Notes: generated by a model from the sequence alone, not told the origin. 64,000 nucleotides of DNA from Reddybacter sp041277045 (GCA_041277045.1 JBGFSY010000002.1:558001-622000); one strand, 5' to 3'. Shown: positions 1-6,732, counted from the first letter of the stretch. Program-made: numbers and translations.

Positions 1-732
1 CAGGTGGTGGCTTATGCGCGGGAGCGTCGGGCCGGTGGTGCGGCGCCTGCGACGGTGAACGGCGATATTATTTGGTTACGCCAGGCGTTTAAAAAGTATC
101 ACCTGGCGAAAGCGGCCCCGGTGGCGGTGGGTGCTGTCGATGATGCCGCGCAGTTATTGCGTGAGGCTCGGGTGATCGGGCCTTCTGCCCGGCGGGACAG
201 GCGGCCGAGTGTTGCTGAGTTGAATGCTTTGCTGGATTACAGCCAGGGGCGTGATGGGCGGGCCAGTTTGCCGATGGTGGAGTTGATTTTGTTCGCGCTG
301 TTTTCGGCGAGGCGACAGGATGAGATGTGCCGCCTTTTATGGGCTGATGTAGACCATCGCCGCAGGGCGGTGCTGGTGCGCGATATGAAGCACCCGAGGG
401 GCGTGCGTGACACGTGGGTATTTTTGACCGATGAGGCGCTGGCAATTATTGACCGGCAGCCCCGTGATGGGCCGCGAATCTTCCCTTATAAGGGTAAGTC
501 GGTGAGTGCGGCGTTTACGCGCAGTTGTCGGTTTTTAGCGTTGGAGGATTTGCGCTTCCACGATTTACGCCATGAGTGTGCGAGCTGGCTGTTTGAACTG
601 GGCTGGGATATTCCCCGCGTGGCCGGTGTTACTGGCCACCAGTCGTGGGGATCGTTGCAACGTTATACGCACCTGCAGGGTTTGGGCGTTTATGATAAGT
701 ATGCGGGCTGGGGTTGGCGGCCGGCGGTTTAG
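1..732 (+). CDS. int: Phage tyrosine recombinase (integrase), 5' end cut by window
   Basis: Site-specific recombinase that would integrate and excise the prophage. The frame is open from base 1, so the N-terminal arm-binding part is missing. The catalytic set is visible in the 243 residues present: an Arg in the segment FSARRQDEM, a Lys in RDMKHPRG, the HDLRH box, a GHQSW box and the nucleophile Tyr in RYTHL. Its 3' end overlaps by 4 bases the end of a convergent small gene. Which chromosomal site it uses cannot be read here. Confidence 0.9.
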   Translation, partial: QVVAYARERRAGGAAPATVNGDIIWLRQAFKKYHLAKAAPVAVGAVDDAAQLLREARVIGPSARRDRRPSVAELNALLDYSQGRDGRASLPMVELILFALFSARRQDEMCRLLWADVDHRRRAVLVRDMKHPRGVRDTWVFLTDEALAIIDRQPRDGPRIFPYKGKSVSAAFTRSCRFLALEDLRFHDLRHECASWLFELGWDIPRVAGVTGHQSWGSLQRYTHLQGLGVYDKYAGWGWRPAV

Positions 733-938
733 GGGTTGATTATTTTTCCGTTAGGGTGATTGTTTATTATCTGCAAGCAACACTCGTCACATACATGGCG
801 GTCAATAAAGGTCCTATCCATTTGGTAGTCTTCTTTCGTTATGCTTGCCCAGTCGTCCGGCTTTGTGCTTGCAGGGCTGGCTTCACTGGTATCTTTGCAC
901 AGGTCGCAAGTGAATGTGTAAGTCTTCTGAATTGTCAT
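729..938 (-). CDS. Small phage protein with two CxxC-type pairs
   Basis: 69 residues, unrecognised. It has CDLC and CDECC motifs that could hold one zinc ion. It is the last gene of the leftward operon that begins near 3418 and it converges on the integrase. The family is unknown; the call rests on operon position, spacing and the cysteine pattern. Confidence 0.6.
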   Translation of the reverse strand: MTIQKTYTFTCDLCKDTSEASPASTKPDDWASITKEDYQMDRTFIDRHVCDECCLQIINNHPNGKIINP

Positions 939-939
939 G

Positions 940-1194
940 CTAAGCCGCCCGCATAGCTTTGTGATCTTTAGCCGCCTGCTTGCGCCGGGTGTCGATGAGT
1001 TCGGCGAGGTCTTTGGCGTTAACCAGCCAGGGGCTTTTCTGCCCGCCGATTTTGTGCACGGGCACGGGTAGGCGCTGGGTCGATGCCTGGCGCAGTGCGG
1101 TTTTGGGGTCGAGCCCGAAAAACTTTTCGCACACTTTGGCCAGGGGTATTTCGACGGTGTCGTATTCGGCGAGCAGGGCGAAGTAGGTGTTCAT
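940..1194 (-). CDS. Pyocin-activator PrtN-like protein
   Basis: 84 residues with the layout of the PrtN family: an N-terminal MNTYFALLAEY segment, a V.EKFFGLDPKTALR helix region, an LPVPVHKI strand, and a QKSPWLVNAKDLAELID..R end. PrtN is known as an activator of pyocin genes in Pseudomonas. Here the gene lies next to the integrase in a regulatory operon, where small winged-helix proteins often act as excisionases, so a recombination-directionality role is possible (inference). Confidence 0.75.
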   Translation of the reverse strand: MNTYFALLAEYDTVEIPLAKVCEKFFGLDPKTALRQASTQRLPVPVHKIGGQKSPWLVNAKDLAELIDTRRKQAAKDHKAMRAA

Positions 1195-1224
1195 GCGTAC
1201 AGTGCCTTTTTGTGTTTGGTTTTG

Positions 1225-1473
1225 TTAGTTGCCGAGCAGTTCGACGGCTTTTTTGTAGATGTCTTTAATCGTTGTCCACTCGATATAGATTTTTTTCTGT
1301 ACGAGGCTATGCCCCTCGCAAGTTTCGCAGTCTTCGTCATTGATACCGTATTCGCAGTCTGGGCATGGGACGTCGGTTAGTTCGAAGAATTCGCCGATCA
1401 GCGCATGTTTTGCGCCATTCTCTGCTGTCAGTGCTCTTGGCATCATTACGGTTAGGGTTTCGGTATTTGTCAT
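1225..1473 (-). CDS. Hypothetical zinc-binding-like phage protein
   Basis: 82 residues, unrecognised. A CPDCEYG...CETCEGH cysteine motif near the middle resembles a rubredoxin-type or DnaJ-type zinc knuckle. It lies in the leftward operon, one base apart from the next upstream gene. Confidence 0.6.
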   Translation of the reverse strand: MTNTETLTVMMPRALTAENGAKHALIGEFFELTDVPCPDCEYGINDEDCETCEGHSLVQKKIYIEWTTIKDIYKKAVELLGN

Positions 1474-1474
1474 T

Positions 1475-1750
1475 TTATCCAGCTTGTGGGGTGAGGTGGT
1501 TTAGCCCGAGGCTTTTAATAAAACGGCTATCGTCGGCTTCGGTGTTGATGATTTGTTTTTGCCAGGCGTCGTTTGAGGTGCGGTAAAGCGCTTCCCATTC
1601 GTCGACCAGTGCGGCGAGGTCGAGGGCGTGTACCGGGCAGCGTTCGGCGCTGGTTTGGCAATTTTCGGCCTGGCAGGTTTTGGCGATAATGTCTTGCAGT
1701 GCCTGGGCCATTTTGCTGCCTGCCTCAATGTAGTTTTGTTCGGTGTTCAT
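1475..1750 (-). CDS. Hypothetical phage protein (91 aa)
   Basis: Unrecognised. I chose the ATG at 1750 because it forms an ATGA overlap with the stop of the gene upstream (1747-1908), typical of translational coupling in this operon. A longer frame begins at 1840 but would run through that neighbour. A Cys-rich centre (KTCQAENCQTSAERCPVH) resembles the small Cys-rich proteins common in prophage regulatory operons. Confidence 0.6.
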   Translation of the reverse strand: MNTEQNYIEAGSKMAQALQDIIAKTCQAENCQTSAERCPVHALDLAALVDEWEALYRTSNDAWQKQIINTEADDSRFIKSLGLNHLTPQAG

Positions 1751-1908
1751 ATTGCAGTCACCCTGCCTTCTAGCTCGTGTTGCCAGAGGGGGTTTTCTGT
1801 CGATATTCCGCCGAATTGACCGATGGCATATTTCACCCACTGCTCGAATTCTTCGTCGGTGTGAGGTGGTAGTTTGTCTCGATTAATTTCTATGGTGACG
1901 GTGCTCAT
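1747..1908 (-). CDS. Small phage protein, 53 aa
   Basis: Reads MSTVTIEINRDKLPPHTDEE and continues to 53 residues, ending in VTAI. A good ribosome-binding site (AAGGGGAAAGC) precedes the ATG, and the stop overlaps the next gene as ATGA. No family recognised. It fills what would otherwise be the only gap in this operon. Confidence 0.6.
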   Translation of the reverse strand: MSTVTIEINRDKLPPHTDEEFEQWVKYAIGQFGGISTENPLWQHELEGRVTAI

Positions 1909-1927
1909 GCTTTCCCCTTGCTTGGTC

Positions 1928-2149
1928 TCAAAATAAATGCAGTTGGCCGATCTGTGCGGCTATCACGTCTTTGTCCCTAATCATTCGCAGGTAGCTTTTT
2001 GGATAGGCAAAGCAGTTTAAAAAGCGGTCGAATGCTGCGTACTCCGTTTCAAAATGGTCGGCATCTTCGATGTTTTCTGCTGATCCGTAAGGCTCAAGCG
2101 TTAGATAGATAGGTTCGGCGTGGGTGGTTAGCTGGCAGACGTAGCTCAT
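1928..2149 (-). CDS. Hypothetical phage protein (73 aa)
   Basis: Unrecognised acidic 73-residue protein starting MSYVCQLTTHAEP. Its start codon overlaps the stop of the J-domain gene by 4 bases, which supports co-translation. Confidence 0.55.
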   Translation of the reverse strand: MSYVCQLTTHAEPIYLTLEPYGSAENIEDADHFETEYAAFDRFLNCFAYPKSYLRMIRDKDVIAAQIGQLHLF

Positions 2150-2802
2150 GATTTGCCCTCCAGCGCATCTTTAGCCTGCTGCCACGCCGTTTGAATTTGT
2201 TGGAATTCTTGCGCGTCGCCACCATTGTCGGGATGGGTGCGGCTCGATGCCTTGCGGTACAGTTTTTTGCATTCGTCGATGTCGTCGTCCCAGTAGTCGA
2301 GAATATGGCGCCATGTGGTGGCGCTCACCTGGTCGGGTGATGGCAGCGGGGTAAAGCCGGTAAATACGGCGTCGAACATGTTTGAACCGTGGCGTTCGAC
2401 GGTGCGCAGGGCTTCTAATGTGGCGGCGATGGCGGCCAGGTTGTCGGCAATGCGCAGGTAGCTGTCGCAGGGTATGCAGCGCGGCTCGTCGTCGAGGGTG
2501 AAATAAACCGCGACGCCGGGGTCTTGTGGTGATTTCTGGTTTGACCGGGGCAGGCCGTCGTTGCGCAGTAGCAGGTTGGTGCTAATGATTACGTCGTCGG
2601 GGTGCGCCCGGTAGGGGTGGCCAACGCGTGAATAGGCGGCTATTTGTTTGATGACGCGCTTGACGCCTTCGGCGATGGTGATGTTGGTCATGCCGTAGCC
2701 GTGGCCGTCTTTTTTGCCAAAACGGCCGTAAATGCGGTCCCCCTCATTGGTGCGCGGGTGCTGTGGTGGCCACGTTAGGGGGCTGGCGGTGATTTCGCTC
2801 AT
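2146..2802 (-). CDS. Phage J-domain (DnaJ-like) protein
   Basis: 218 residues. The last 60 form a J domain: helix II/III flanking an HPD motif in RTHPDNGGDAQEF, followed by a helix ending QQAKDAL. J domains stimulate the ATPase of DnaK-type chaperones. The N-terminal 150 residues are not recognised and include a CIPC pair. Both ends overlap neighbours by 4 bases. It could recruit host DnaK during replication or virion assembly (inference). Confidence 0.75.
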   Translation of the reverse strand: MSEITASPLTWPPQHPRTNEGDRIYGRFGKKDGHGYGMTNITIAEGVKRVIKQIAAYSRVGHPYRAHPDDVIISTNLLLRNDGLPRSNQKSPQDPGVAVYFTLDDEPRCIPCDSYLRIADNLAAIAATLEALRTVERHGSNMFDAVFTGFTPLPSPDQVSATTWRHILDYWDDDIDECKKLYRKASSRTHPDNGGDAQEFQQIQTAWQQAKDALEGKS

Positions 2803-2996
2803 TTGCTATTACCCAGCGCCCGCTCACCAATAGCCCTTAACCATGTGAGCGAGGGCGTGGCCTGTGGCGATTGCGGCACCAGTACGGCATAGCGTTCCCC
2901 AGGGCGAACAGTGGCGACGCTGTTGGTGCTGGCCTGTAGGTGGCCGAGCAGCACGGGGTTGGCGGCTATTACGGGGTGTACGCTGATATTGCTCAT
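2799..2996 (-). CDS. Hypothetical phage protein (65 aa)
   Basis: Unrecognised. It has 4-base overlaps with both neighbours, consistent with a translated member of the leftward operon. No motif seen. Confidence 0.5.
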   Translation of the reverse strand: MSNISVHPVIAANPVLLGHLQASTNSVATVRPGERYAVLVPQSPQATPSLTWLRAIGERALGNSK

Positions 2997-3418
2997 GCGA
3001 TGTGCTCCATGTTAAGCCCCGCTGGCCAGCACAGTTCGCCGGTATCGGGGTCGATGGTGAAGAGGCCGCCTTCGGTTTTACTGCGCCCGGTGCGGCGGGC
3101 TTTACCCCCGGCCCCCCGGCGTGCGATGGCGGTATTTTGGTCGACTATGCTGTCGGCGATGGGTAGCCATAGGAAAAGGCCCAGCATTAAGCAGGCGACG
3201 TTTTTAATGTGGCCTTGTGTCCACAGCAGGCTAATGGCGTGGGGCGTTGTTTCGGCGTTGAGTTTGTCTTTTGCGTGCTCAACGTAGCGGTAGGTGACTT
3301 TGCGCGAGATGCGCATTAGCCGTGCCGCCTGCAGTATGGATTTGCCCTCTGCGATGTATTTGAAGACGTCTTCTTCGCGTGGGGTGAATAGGCCGTGGGT
3401 GTTTATTTGAATGCTCAT
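2993..3418 (-). CDS. LuxR-type HTH regulator with a transmembrane segment
   Basis: 141 residues. An N-terminal GerE/LuxR-type helix-turn-helix (LFTPREEDVFKYIAEGK, then ARLMRISRKVTYRYVEHAKDKL) is followed by a hydrophobic stretch (VACLMLGLFLWLPIA) and a basic tail. Three ATGs are in frame (3454, 3424, 3418). I chose 3418 because a strong promoter (-35 3454-3449, -10 3431-3426) would start transcription at about 3419, so the mRNA would be leaderless. First gene of the leftward operon. It is unusual for a LuxR-type DNA-binding domain to precede a membrane helix. Confidence 0.75.
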   Translation of the reverse strand: MSIQINTHGLFTPREEDVFKYIAEGKSILQAARLMRISRKVTYRYVEHAKDKLNAETTPHAISLLWTQGHIKNVACLMLGLFLWLPIADSIVDQNTAIARRGAGGKARRTGRSKTEGGLFTIDPDTGELCWPAGLNMEHIA

Positions 3419-3425
3419 GCTCATA

Positions 3426-3454
3426 ATATTAGTAGCGCTAATCTTATTAGTCAA
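3426..3454 (-). promoter_or_regulatory. Promoter of the leftward operon (TTGACT-17-TAATAT)
   Basis: On the minus strand TTGACT (3454-3449) and TAATAT (3431-3426) are separated by exactly 17 bases. The expected start point is about 3419, one base before the ATG at 3418. No Shine-Dalgarno precedes that ATG. Geometry and hexamers match the cro promoter at 5751-5779. Confidence 0.8.
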
Positions 3455-3482
3455 TAGTACTGCTAATAATATCTTTAGTATT
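3428..3482. promoter_or_regulatory. Operator cluster with ATTAG/CTAAT dyads
   Basis: Contains ATTAGTAGCGCTAAT (3428-3442) and a wider pair ATTAG (3446-3450)...GCTAAT (3462-3467). The half-site (TG)CTAAT/ATTAG(CA) recurs in the CI/Cro control region (5719-5744 and 5771-5777), so the same repressor probably binds both. The dyads cover the leftward promoter. Confidence 0.65.
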
Positions 3483-3520
3483 GTTGTGCGATGATGGGTT
3501 TTTAATGACAGGGAAGTGGC

Positions 3521-4129
3521 ATGGTTGATTTGACGAGAGTGTTTGGGCGGGCGCGGATTGACGACAGACTCGTTAACGAGCTTGTAGGTCTGGCGCGTGG
3601 TATTTTGGCTGATGGTAAGGTTGACCAGGCTGAGGCTGAGTATTTAGAAAAGTGGCTGATTGCGAATGGAGGGGTGGCGGGTAATCCGATAATAGCGACC
3701 TTGTTGGCGCGCATTGAGGTGATGTTAAAAGACGGCTTGCTTGATGCTACCGAGTCGCAGGAGCTGTTTGACAGCTTGAGCAGCTTTGTTGGCGGTGATT
3801 TTGAAGCAGGGGAGCTGCTAAAGAGTACGTCTTTGCCTTTCGATGACCCCGCGCCGCTCGTTGATGTGGTGGGTTCGCGGTTTTGTTTTACGGGTACGTT
3901 TGCCTTTGGTACGAGAAGGATTTGTGAGAACGAGGTTGTCGATAGAGGTGCAACGGCCGGTATTTTAACGTCAAAAACCGATTATTTAGTGGTTGGCATT
4001 TATGCCACTGATACCTGGGCGCATTCGAGTTATGGCCGTAAAATAGAGTCGGCCGTGGCTTTTCGGGATAAAGGTAAAAAGGTTGCGATTATTGGCGAAG
4101 CGCATTGGCTTGAGTCTTTGGAGTTGTAA
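3521..4129 (+). CDS. TerB-like/BRCT domain protein (phage moron)
   Basis: 202 residues. The N-terminal 90 resemble a TerB-like helical domain (LVGLARGILADGKVDQAEAEYL). From about residue 115 a BRCT domain follows: FCFTGTF, then NEVVDRGATAG.LTSKTDYLVVG and a final KVAIIGEAHWLE. BRCT domains bind DNA ends or phosphopeptides and occur at the C terminus of NAD-dependent DNA ligases. It lies between two leftward operons, facing right, with its own downstream gene and terminator, as expected of a moron expressed in the lysogen. Confidence 0.75.
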   Translation: MVDLTRVFGRARIDDRLVNELVGLARGILADGKVDQAEAEYLEKWLIANGGVAGNPIIATLLARIEVMLKDGLLDATESQELFDSLSSFVGGDFEAGELLKSTSLPFDDPAPLVDVVGSRFCFTGTFAFGTRRICENEVVDRGATAGILTSKTDYLVVGIYATDTWAHSSYGRKIESAVAFRDKGKKVAIIGEAHWLESLEL

Positions 4130-4145
4130 TAAAAAGGGATTGGAA

Positions 4146-4397
4146 ATGGCAAAGAAAAAGGCAATTGATTGTAAGCAGTGCGGCAGTGAAATGAAGCGGC
4201 ATAAGTATTCGACGGGCAACGGCAAGGTGTTGGTGGGTTTGGTGCTGGTGGTTGGCGGTATTGTGCTGGCGTTAGCGTGGCCAGTCGTGGGCTGGATATT
4301 GGGGCTTTTAATGGTGCTTATTGGGCTGGGGATGGGTGGCAAACGTCATAAAGGCTGGAAGTGTGGCGATTGCGGGTATTTTTTTGAGGCGAAGTGA
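4146..4397 (+). CDS. Zinc-ribbon membrane protein
   Basis: 83 residues. An N-terminal CKQCG knuckle and a C-terminal CGDCGYFF knuckle could together form one zinc ribbon; between them lies a hydrophobic segment of about 40 residues able to form two membrane helices. An earlier in-frame start at 4083 is rejected because AGGGATTGGAA precedes the ATG at 4146. Follows the BRCT gene by 16 bases and ends at the shared terminator. Function unknown. Confidence 0.65.
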   Translation: MAKKKAIDCKQCGSEMKRHKYSTGNGKVLVGLVLVVGGIVLALAWPVVGWILGLLMVLIGLGMGGKRHKGWKCGDCGYFFEAK

Positions 4398-4416
4398 TTG
4401 TTAAAAAACAGATAAT

Positions 4417-4446
4417 AAAAAGCCCCGTACTTGCGGGGCTTTTTTG
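4417..4446. terminator. Bidirectional intrinsic terminator
   Basis: AGCCCCG / CGGGGCT stem with T-run on the right and A-run on the left. It separates the rightward BRCT pair from the leftward genes behind the repressor. Confidence 0.9.
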
Positions 4447-4461
4447 TGTTTGGGTGTGCGC

Positions 4462-4599
4462 TTATGCTGCCTTTTCAAGCACTTCGGTTATGCCTGTTTT
4501 TTCTGAGCAGTCGGCGTAAATATTTTCTAATATTTCGGTTGCTCTGTCTAACAGGTCGTTGGCTTGTTTGTATAATCTTTTCCGCTCAAGCTCTTTCAT
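4462..4599 (-). CDS. Small phage protein, 45 aa
   Basis: Begins MKELERKRLYKQANDLLDRA and ends VLEKAA, a charged helical protein of 45 residues. AGGGAG lies about 8 bases before the ATG, and the gene ends just before the terminator at 4417-4446. Unrecognised. Last gene of the repressor transcription unit. Confidence 0.55.
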   Translation of the reverse strand: MKELERKRLYKQANDLLDRATEILENIYADCSEKTGITEVLEKAA

Positions 4600-4617
4600 G
4601 TTGTTGGCTCCCTTTGG

Positions 4618-4932
4618 TTAAATAAACGGTTTTTTGTCAAGTTCTGCCGCTAGCTTTTTTAACTCTACGTCATTTTCGTTTCGTATTGCAAGCGACATGT
4701 TCATTATCAATGTGACGTAATCGGTGGCTTTTTGCGCTAGTAGTGGGTCTTCGTCATCGATGAGACTGGCGATAATGCCCGCTAGATGGGTCATTAGCTT
4801 GGCAAGCTCTTCAAAAGATGGGTCGTGGCCTCGCAGTATTTGTGCTTCAAACAGGTTTGCGTTTCTCAAAAACAGGTTTGCGACGGTGAGTATTCTGCGG
4901 TAAAGCGCTAGCGCTTCTTCTCCATTGTTCAT
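4618..4932 (-). CDS. Hypothetical phage protein behind the repressor (104 aa)
   Basis: Unrecognised helical 104-residue protein starting MNNGEEALALYRRIL. Co-directional with the CI-like repressor, 72 bases downstream. Genes in this place are often expressed in the lysogen and may affect immunity or exclusion (inference only). Confidence 0.55.
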   Translation of the reverse strand: MNNGEEALALYRRILTVANLFLRNANLFEAQILRGHDPSFEELAKLMTHLAGIIASLIDDEDPLLAQKATDYVTLIMNMSLAIRNENDVELKKLAAELDKKPFI

Positions 4933-5004
4933 TATAAAGGTACATCCTTGTTTGCTGTCTTCGGGGGCGGCTTTATAACTGAATTGTGGCGATAAAGCAA
5001 TTTT

Positions 5005-5703
5005 TCAAGCCTGGCGTTGGCTGCCCATAACAATCATGGTGATGGGTTGCAGGCGTGTGACGTTGATTTTTTGCACGGTCATGGCGGGGTGGGCGTCGTT
5101 AATGCTGCCGAAGGTGTATTCCTGGTCGTGTTCATTGTACAGCCGGTATTCTTTGATCATGCACAGGCCGTCGGTGGTGCAAACCAGTACGTTTTCGCCC
5201 AGGTGGGGTGGGCTGTTGGGTTCGACAACGACTAGCCAGCCGTTTTTGATGGTAGGGGCCATGCTGTCACCGCGCACGCGCAGGGCGTAGGCGTCGGGGT
5301 CTTTAGACGATGCGACAATAAAGCCGTCGCCGTGTTCGAGGTGGCCGTGGTCGTCCCAGTAGCCGTCGGGGCCTGCCTGTGCGTTGCCGATGATGGGGAT
5401 TCTTGTGTGATAAGTGCCGCTATCCTCGGTGATGTCAAAGACATATTCTGCAAGTGACCTGCGCGCCTCAAGGGGCTTAAAGCCGAGTCGCTTGGCGAGC
5501 CATATTAGGCGCTTGTCGGGTATTTTGGTAAACCCGCTAAACCACTGCCCTATTACGCCCTGTGTGATTTTAAGTTCGCTGGCGAGTGATTCCTGCGTTA
5601 ATCCTTTTTCTTTTACCTGGCATTGCAAGAATTTGCCATGAACAAAAACGGCTTCCGCAGTCGTTTGCCGACCTTTGTGTGTGCTGGTGTCTGGTGTTTT
5701 CAT
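5005..5703 (-). CDS. CI-like prophage repressor (HTH_XRE + S24 peptidase)
   Basis: 232 residues from the ATG at 5703; an ATG at 5745 is also in frame but lies within the operator. Residues 30-75 form a Cro/CI helix-turn-helix (LTQESLASELKITQGVIGQW). From about 100 on is a LexA/CI S24 domain with cleavage pair Ala110-Gly111 (NAQAGPDG), nucleophile Ser147 (GDSM) and base Lys184 (CMIKEY). All are intact, so it should be inactivated by RecA-stimulated self-cleavage. Divergent from the Cro-like gene. Confidence 0.92.
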   Translation of the reverse strand: MKTPDTSTHKGRQTTAEAVFVHGKFLQCQVKEKGLTQESLASELKITQGVIGQWFSGFTKIPDKRLIWLAKRLGFKPLEARRSLAEYVFDITEDSGTYHTRIPIIGNAQAGPDGYWDDHGHLEHGDGFIVASSKDPDAYALRVRGDSMAPTIKNGWLVVVEPNSPPHLGENVLVCTTDGLCMIKEYRLYNEHDQEYTFGSINDAHPAMTVQKINVTRLQPITMIVMGSQRQA

Positions 5704-5709
5704 TGTTAA

Positions 5710-5731
5710 ATTATCAGCTTTGCTAATTATA
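5710..5731 (-). promoter_or_regulatory. Candidate repressor (PRM-like) promoter -10 elements
   Basis: On the minus strand a perfect TATAAT (5731-5726) and a second GATAAT (5715-5710) precede the repressor ATG at 5703. Neither has a clear -35, as usual for a promoter that depends on activation. Use of the nearer one would make the cI mRNA leaderless. Confidence 0.5.
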
Positions 5732-5744
5732 AAAACTATTAGCA
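5719..5744. promoter_or_regulatory. CI/Cro operator, inverted repeat
   Basis: A perfect dyad, AGCTTTGCTAAT / ATTAGCAAAGCT, with the arms spanning about 5717-5746. A further half-site TTGCTAAT (5770-5777) covers the -10 of the cro promoter. Placement between divergent repressor and Cro-like genes marks this as the lysis-lysogeny switch. Confidence 0.8.
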
Positions 5745-5750
5745 AAGCTA

Positions 5751-5779
5751 TTGACTGAAATAATTCGTGTTGCTAATAT
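5751..5779 (+). promoter_or_regulatory. PR-like promoter of cro (TTGACT-17-TAATAT)
   Basis: TTGACT at 5751-5756, 17-base spacer, TAATAT at 5774-5779. The expected start point is 5786 and the Cro ATG is at 5787, so the transcript would be leaderless. Confidence 0.82.
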
Positions 5780-5786
5780 TTGCGAC

Positions 5787-5993
5787 ATGAATGAGATATC
5801 GATCAGCCAGTTTTGTAAAGGTAAGACACAGGAGGCCGCAGCCAGTGAGCTGGGGTATTCACAAGGATGGATTTCACATCTATTAAACACCAGGCGAAAT
5901 ATAACTATTCGTCGGGACGTGTGCGGGGGCATTAGTGTTTTTGAGCGGCGCTTGCTAAAGCAATTGCCCGCCCCCGATAAGTCTGCTGCATAA
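5787..5993 (+). CDS. Cro-like repressor
   Basis: 68 residues with the pattern of lambda Cro: a short N-terminal strand, QFCKGKTQEAAASELGYSQG as helix-turn-helix, then WISHLLNTRRNITIRRDVCGG and a C-terminal strand, with a Pro/Lys tail. A TTG at 5751 is in frame but lies in the -35 box, so the ATG at 5787 is the start. There is no Shine-Dalgarno. Followed by a terminator-like hairpin. Confidence 0.8.
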   Translation: MNEISISQFCKGKTQEAAASELGYSQGWISHLLNTRRNITIRRDVCGGISVFERRLLKQLPAPDKSAA

Positions 5994-6002
5994 CTAACTA
6001 TT

Positions 6003-6040
6003 AGCCTGTTCATACCTTCAGTATGCGCGGGCTTTTTTTT
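6003..6040 (+). terminator. Hairpin with T-run after cro
   Basis: AGCCTGTTCATAC pairs with GTATGCGCGGGCT (one internal wobble region) followed by eight T. It could be an early terminator limiting readthrough to the downstream early genes. Confidence 0.7.
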
Positions 6041-6105
6041 GGCTTCGCGGGGCAAAATTCCCCCTTTACGGCTAGCGTTTAAGAATAAGAAGCAAGGAGT
6101 ACGAT

Positions 6106-6582
6106 ATGACTCAGGCAATAAAAGATTATCACTGTCGATGGTTCGGTTATTTTTTGGTGCTGGTGACGGCGCTTGTGTTTTACGGGCTGCTGGCGCTGGG
6201 CATTGGCGTGTTGCTAGGGTTTTCGGGCAGTGCGCAAGCCCTTGAGGCGGATTATGCCGAGCCCTGGTGTGCCGCTAACGGTGGCGTGAATGAAAAGGTG
6301 CTGACCGACCGCACGCGGGTCGACTGCCTGTTGCCGCGCTATGCGGTAGAGGTTGATTTTGCCCCCAAGTGGGCCGAGGCCATGGGGCAGGCCCTGCACT
6401 ATGGACGCATGACCCAGCGCACCCCGGCGGTGTTGTTGATATTAAAAAAACCAAGTGATGTGCGTTTTGCTAAGCGCTTACAGGCCGACGCCAAACACTG
6501 GGACGTGCCCCTGGAGGTGTGGACGGTGCCGGTGGTTGTGGATGTTGCGAATAATAAAAACATCGGGAGTGGGCCTCCTTAG
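6106..6582 (+). CDS. Exported or membrane-anchored phage protein of unknown function
   Basis: 158 residues. One hydrophobic segment at about 14-40 ends in SGSAQALEA, which could be a signal-peptidase site. The rest contains RVDCLLPRYAVEVDFAPKW and a following MGQALHYGRMT. The D...EVDF...W arrangement resembles the core of some PD-(D/E)xK-like proteins, but the lysine is not evident, so I do not call a nuclease. First gene after the early terminator. Confidence 0.6.
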   Translation: MTQAIKDYHCRWFGYFLVLVTALVFYGLLALGIGVLLGFSGSAQALEADYAEPWCAANGGVNEKVLTDRTRVDCLLPRYAVEVDFAPKWAEAMGQALHYGRMTQRTPAVLLILKKPSDVRFAKRLQADAKHWDVPLEVWTVPVVVDVANNKNIGSGPP

Positions 6583-6732
6583 CCCTGTTGCAGCCGCAGG
6601 GGTGTGTGCAATGGCTAGCTGGGTGTGCCCGTGTTTATTCATTCGCGCCCAGTAACGGAAGCCCCGCCCGCTGAAAAATAGAGGGGTAATTGCGCAAGGC
6701 TGTTTTTAACGAATGAATAAAAAAGGATTGTT

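Noticed and set aside
89..445. Minus-strand ORF inside the integrase gene
   Set aside because: Shadow of a high-GC coding gene, Pro/His/Arg-rich, with no start signal.
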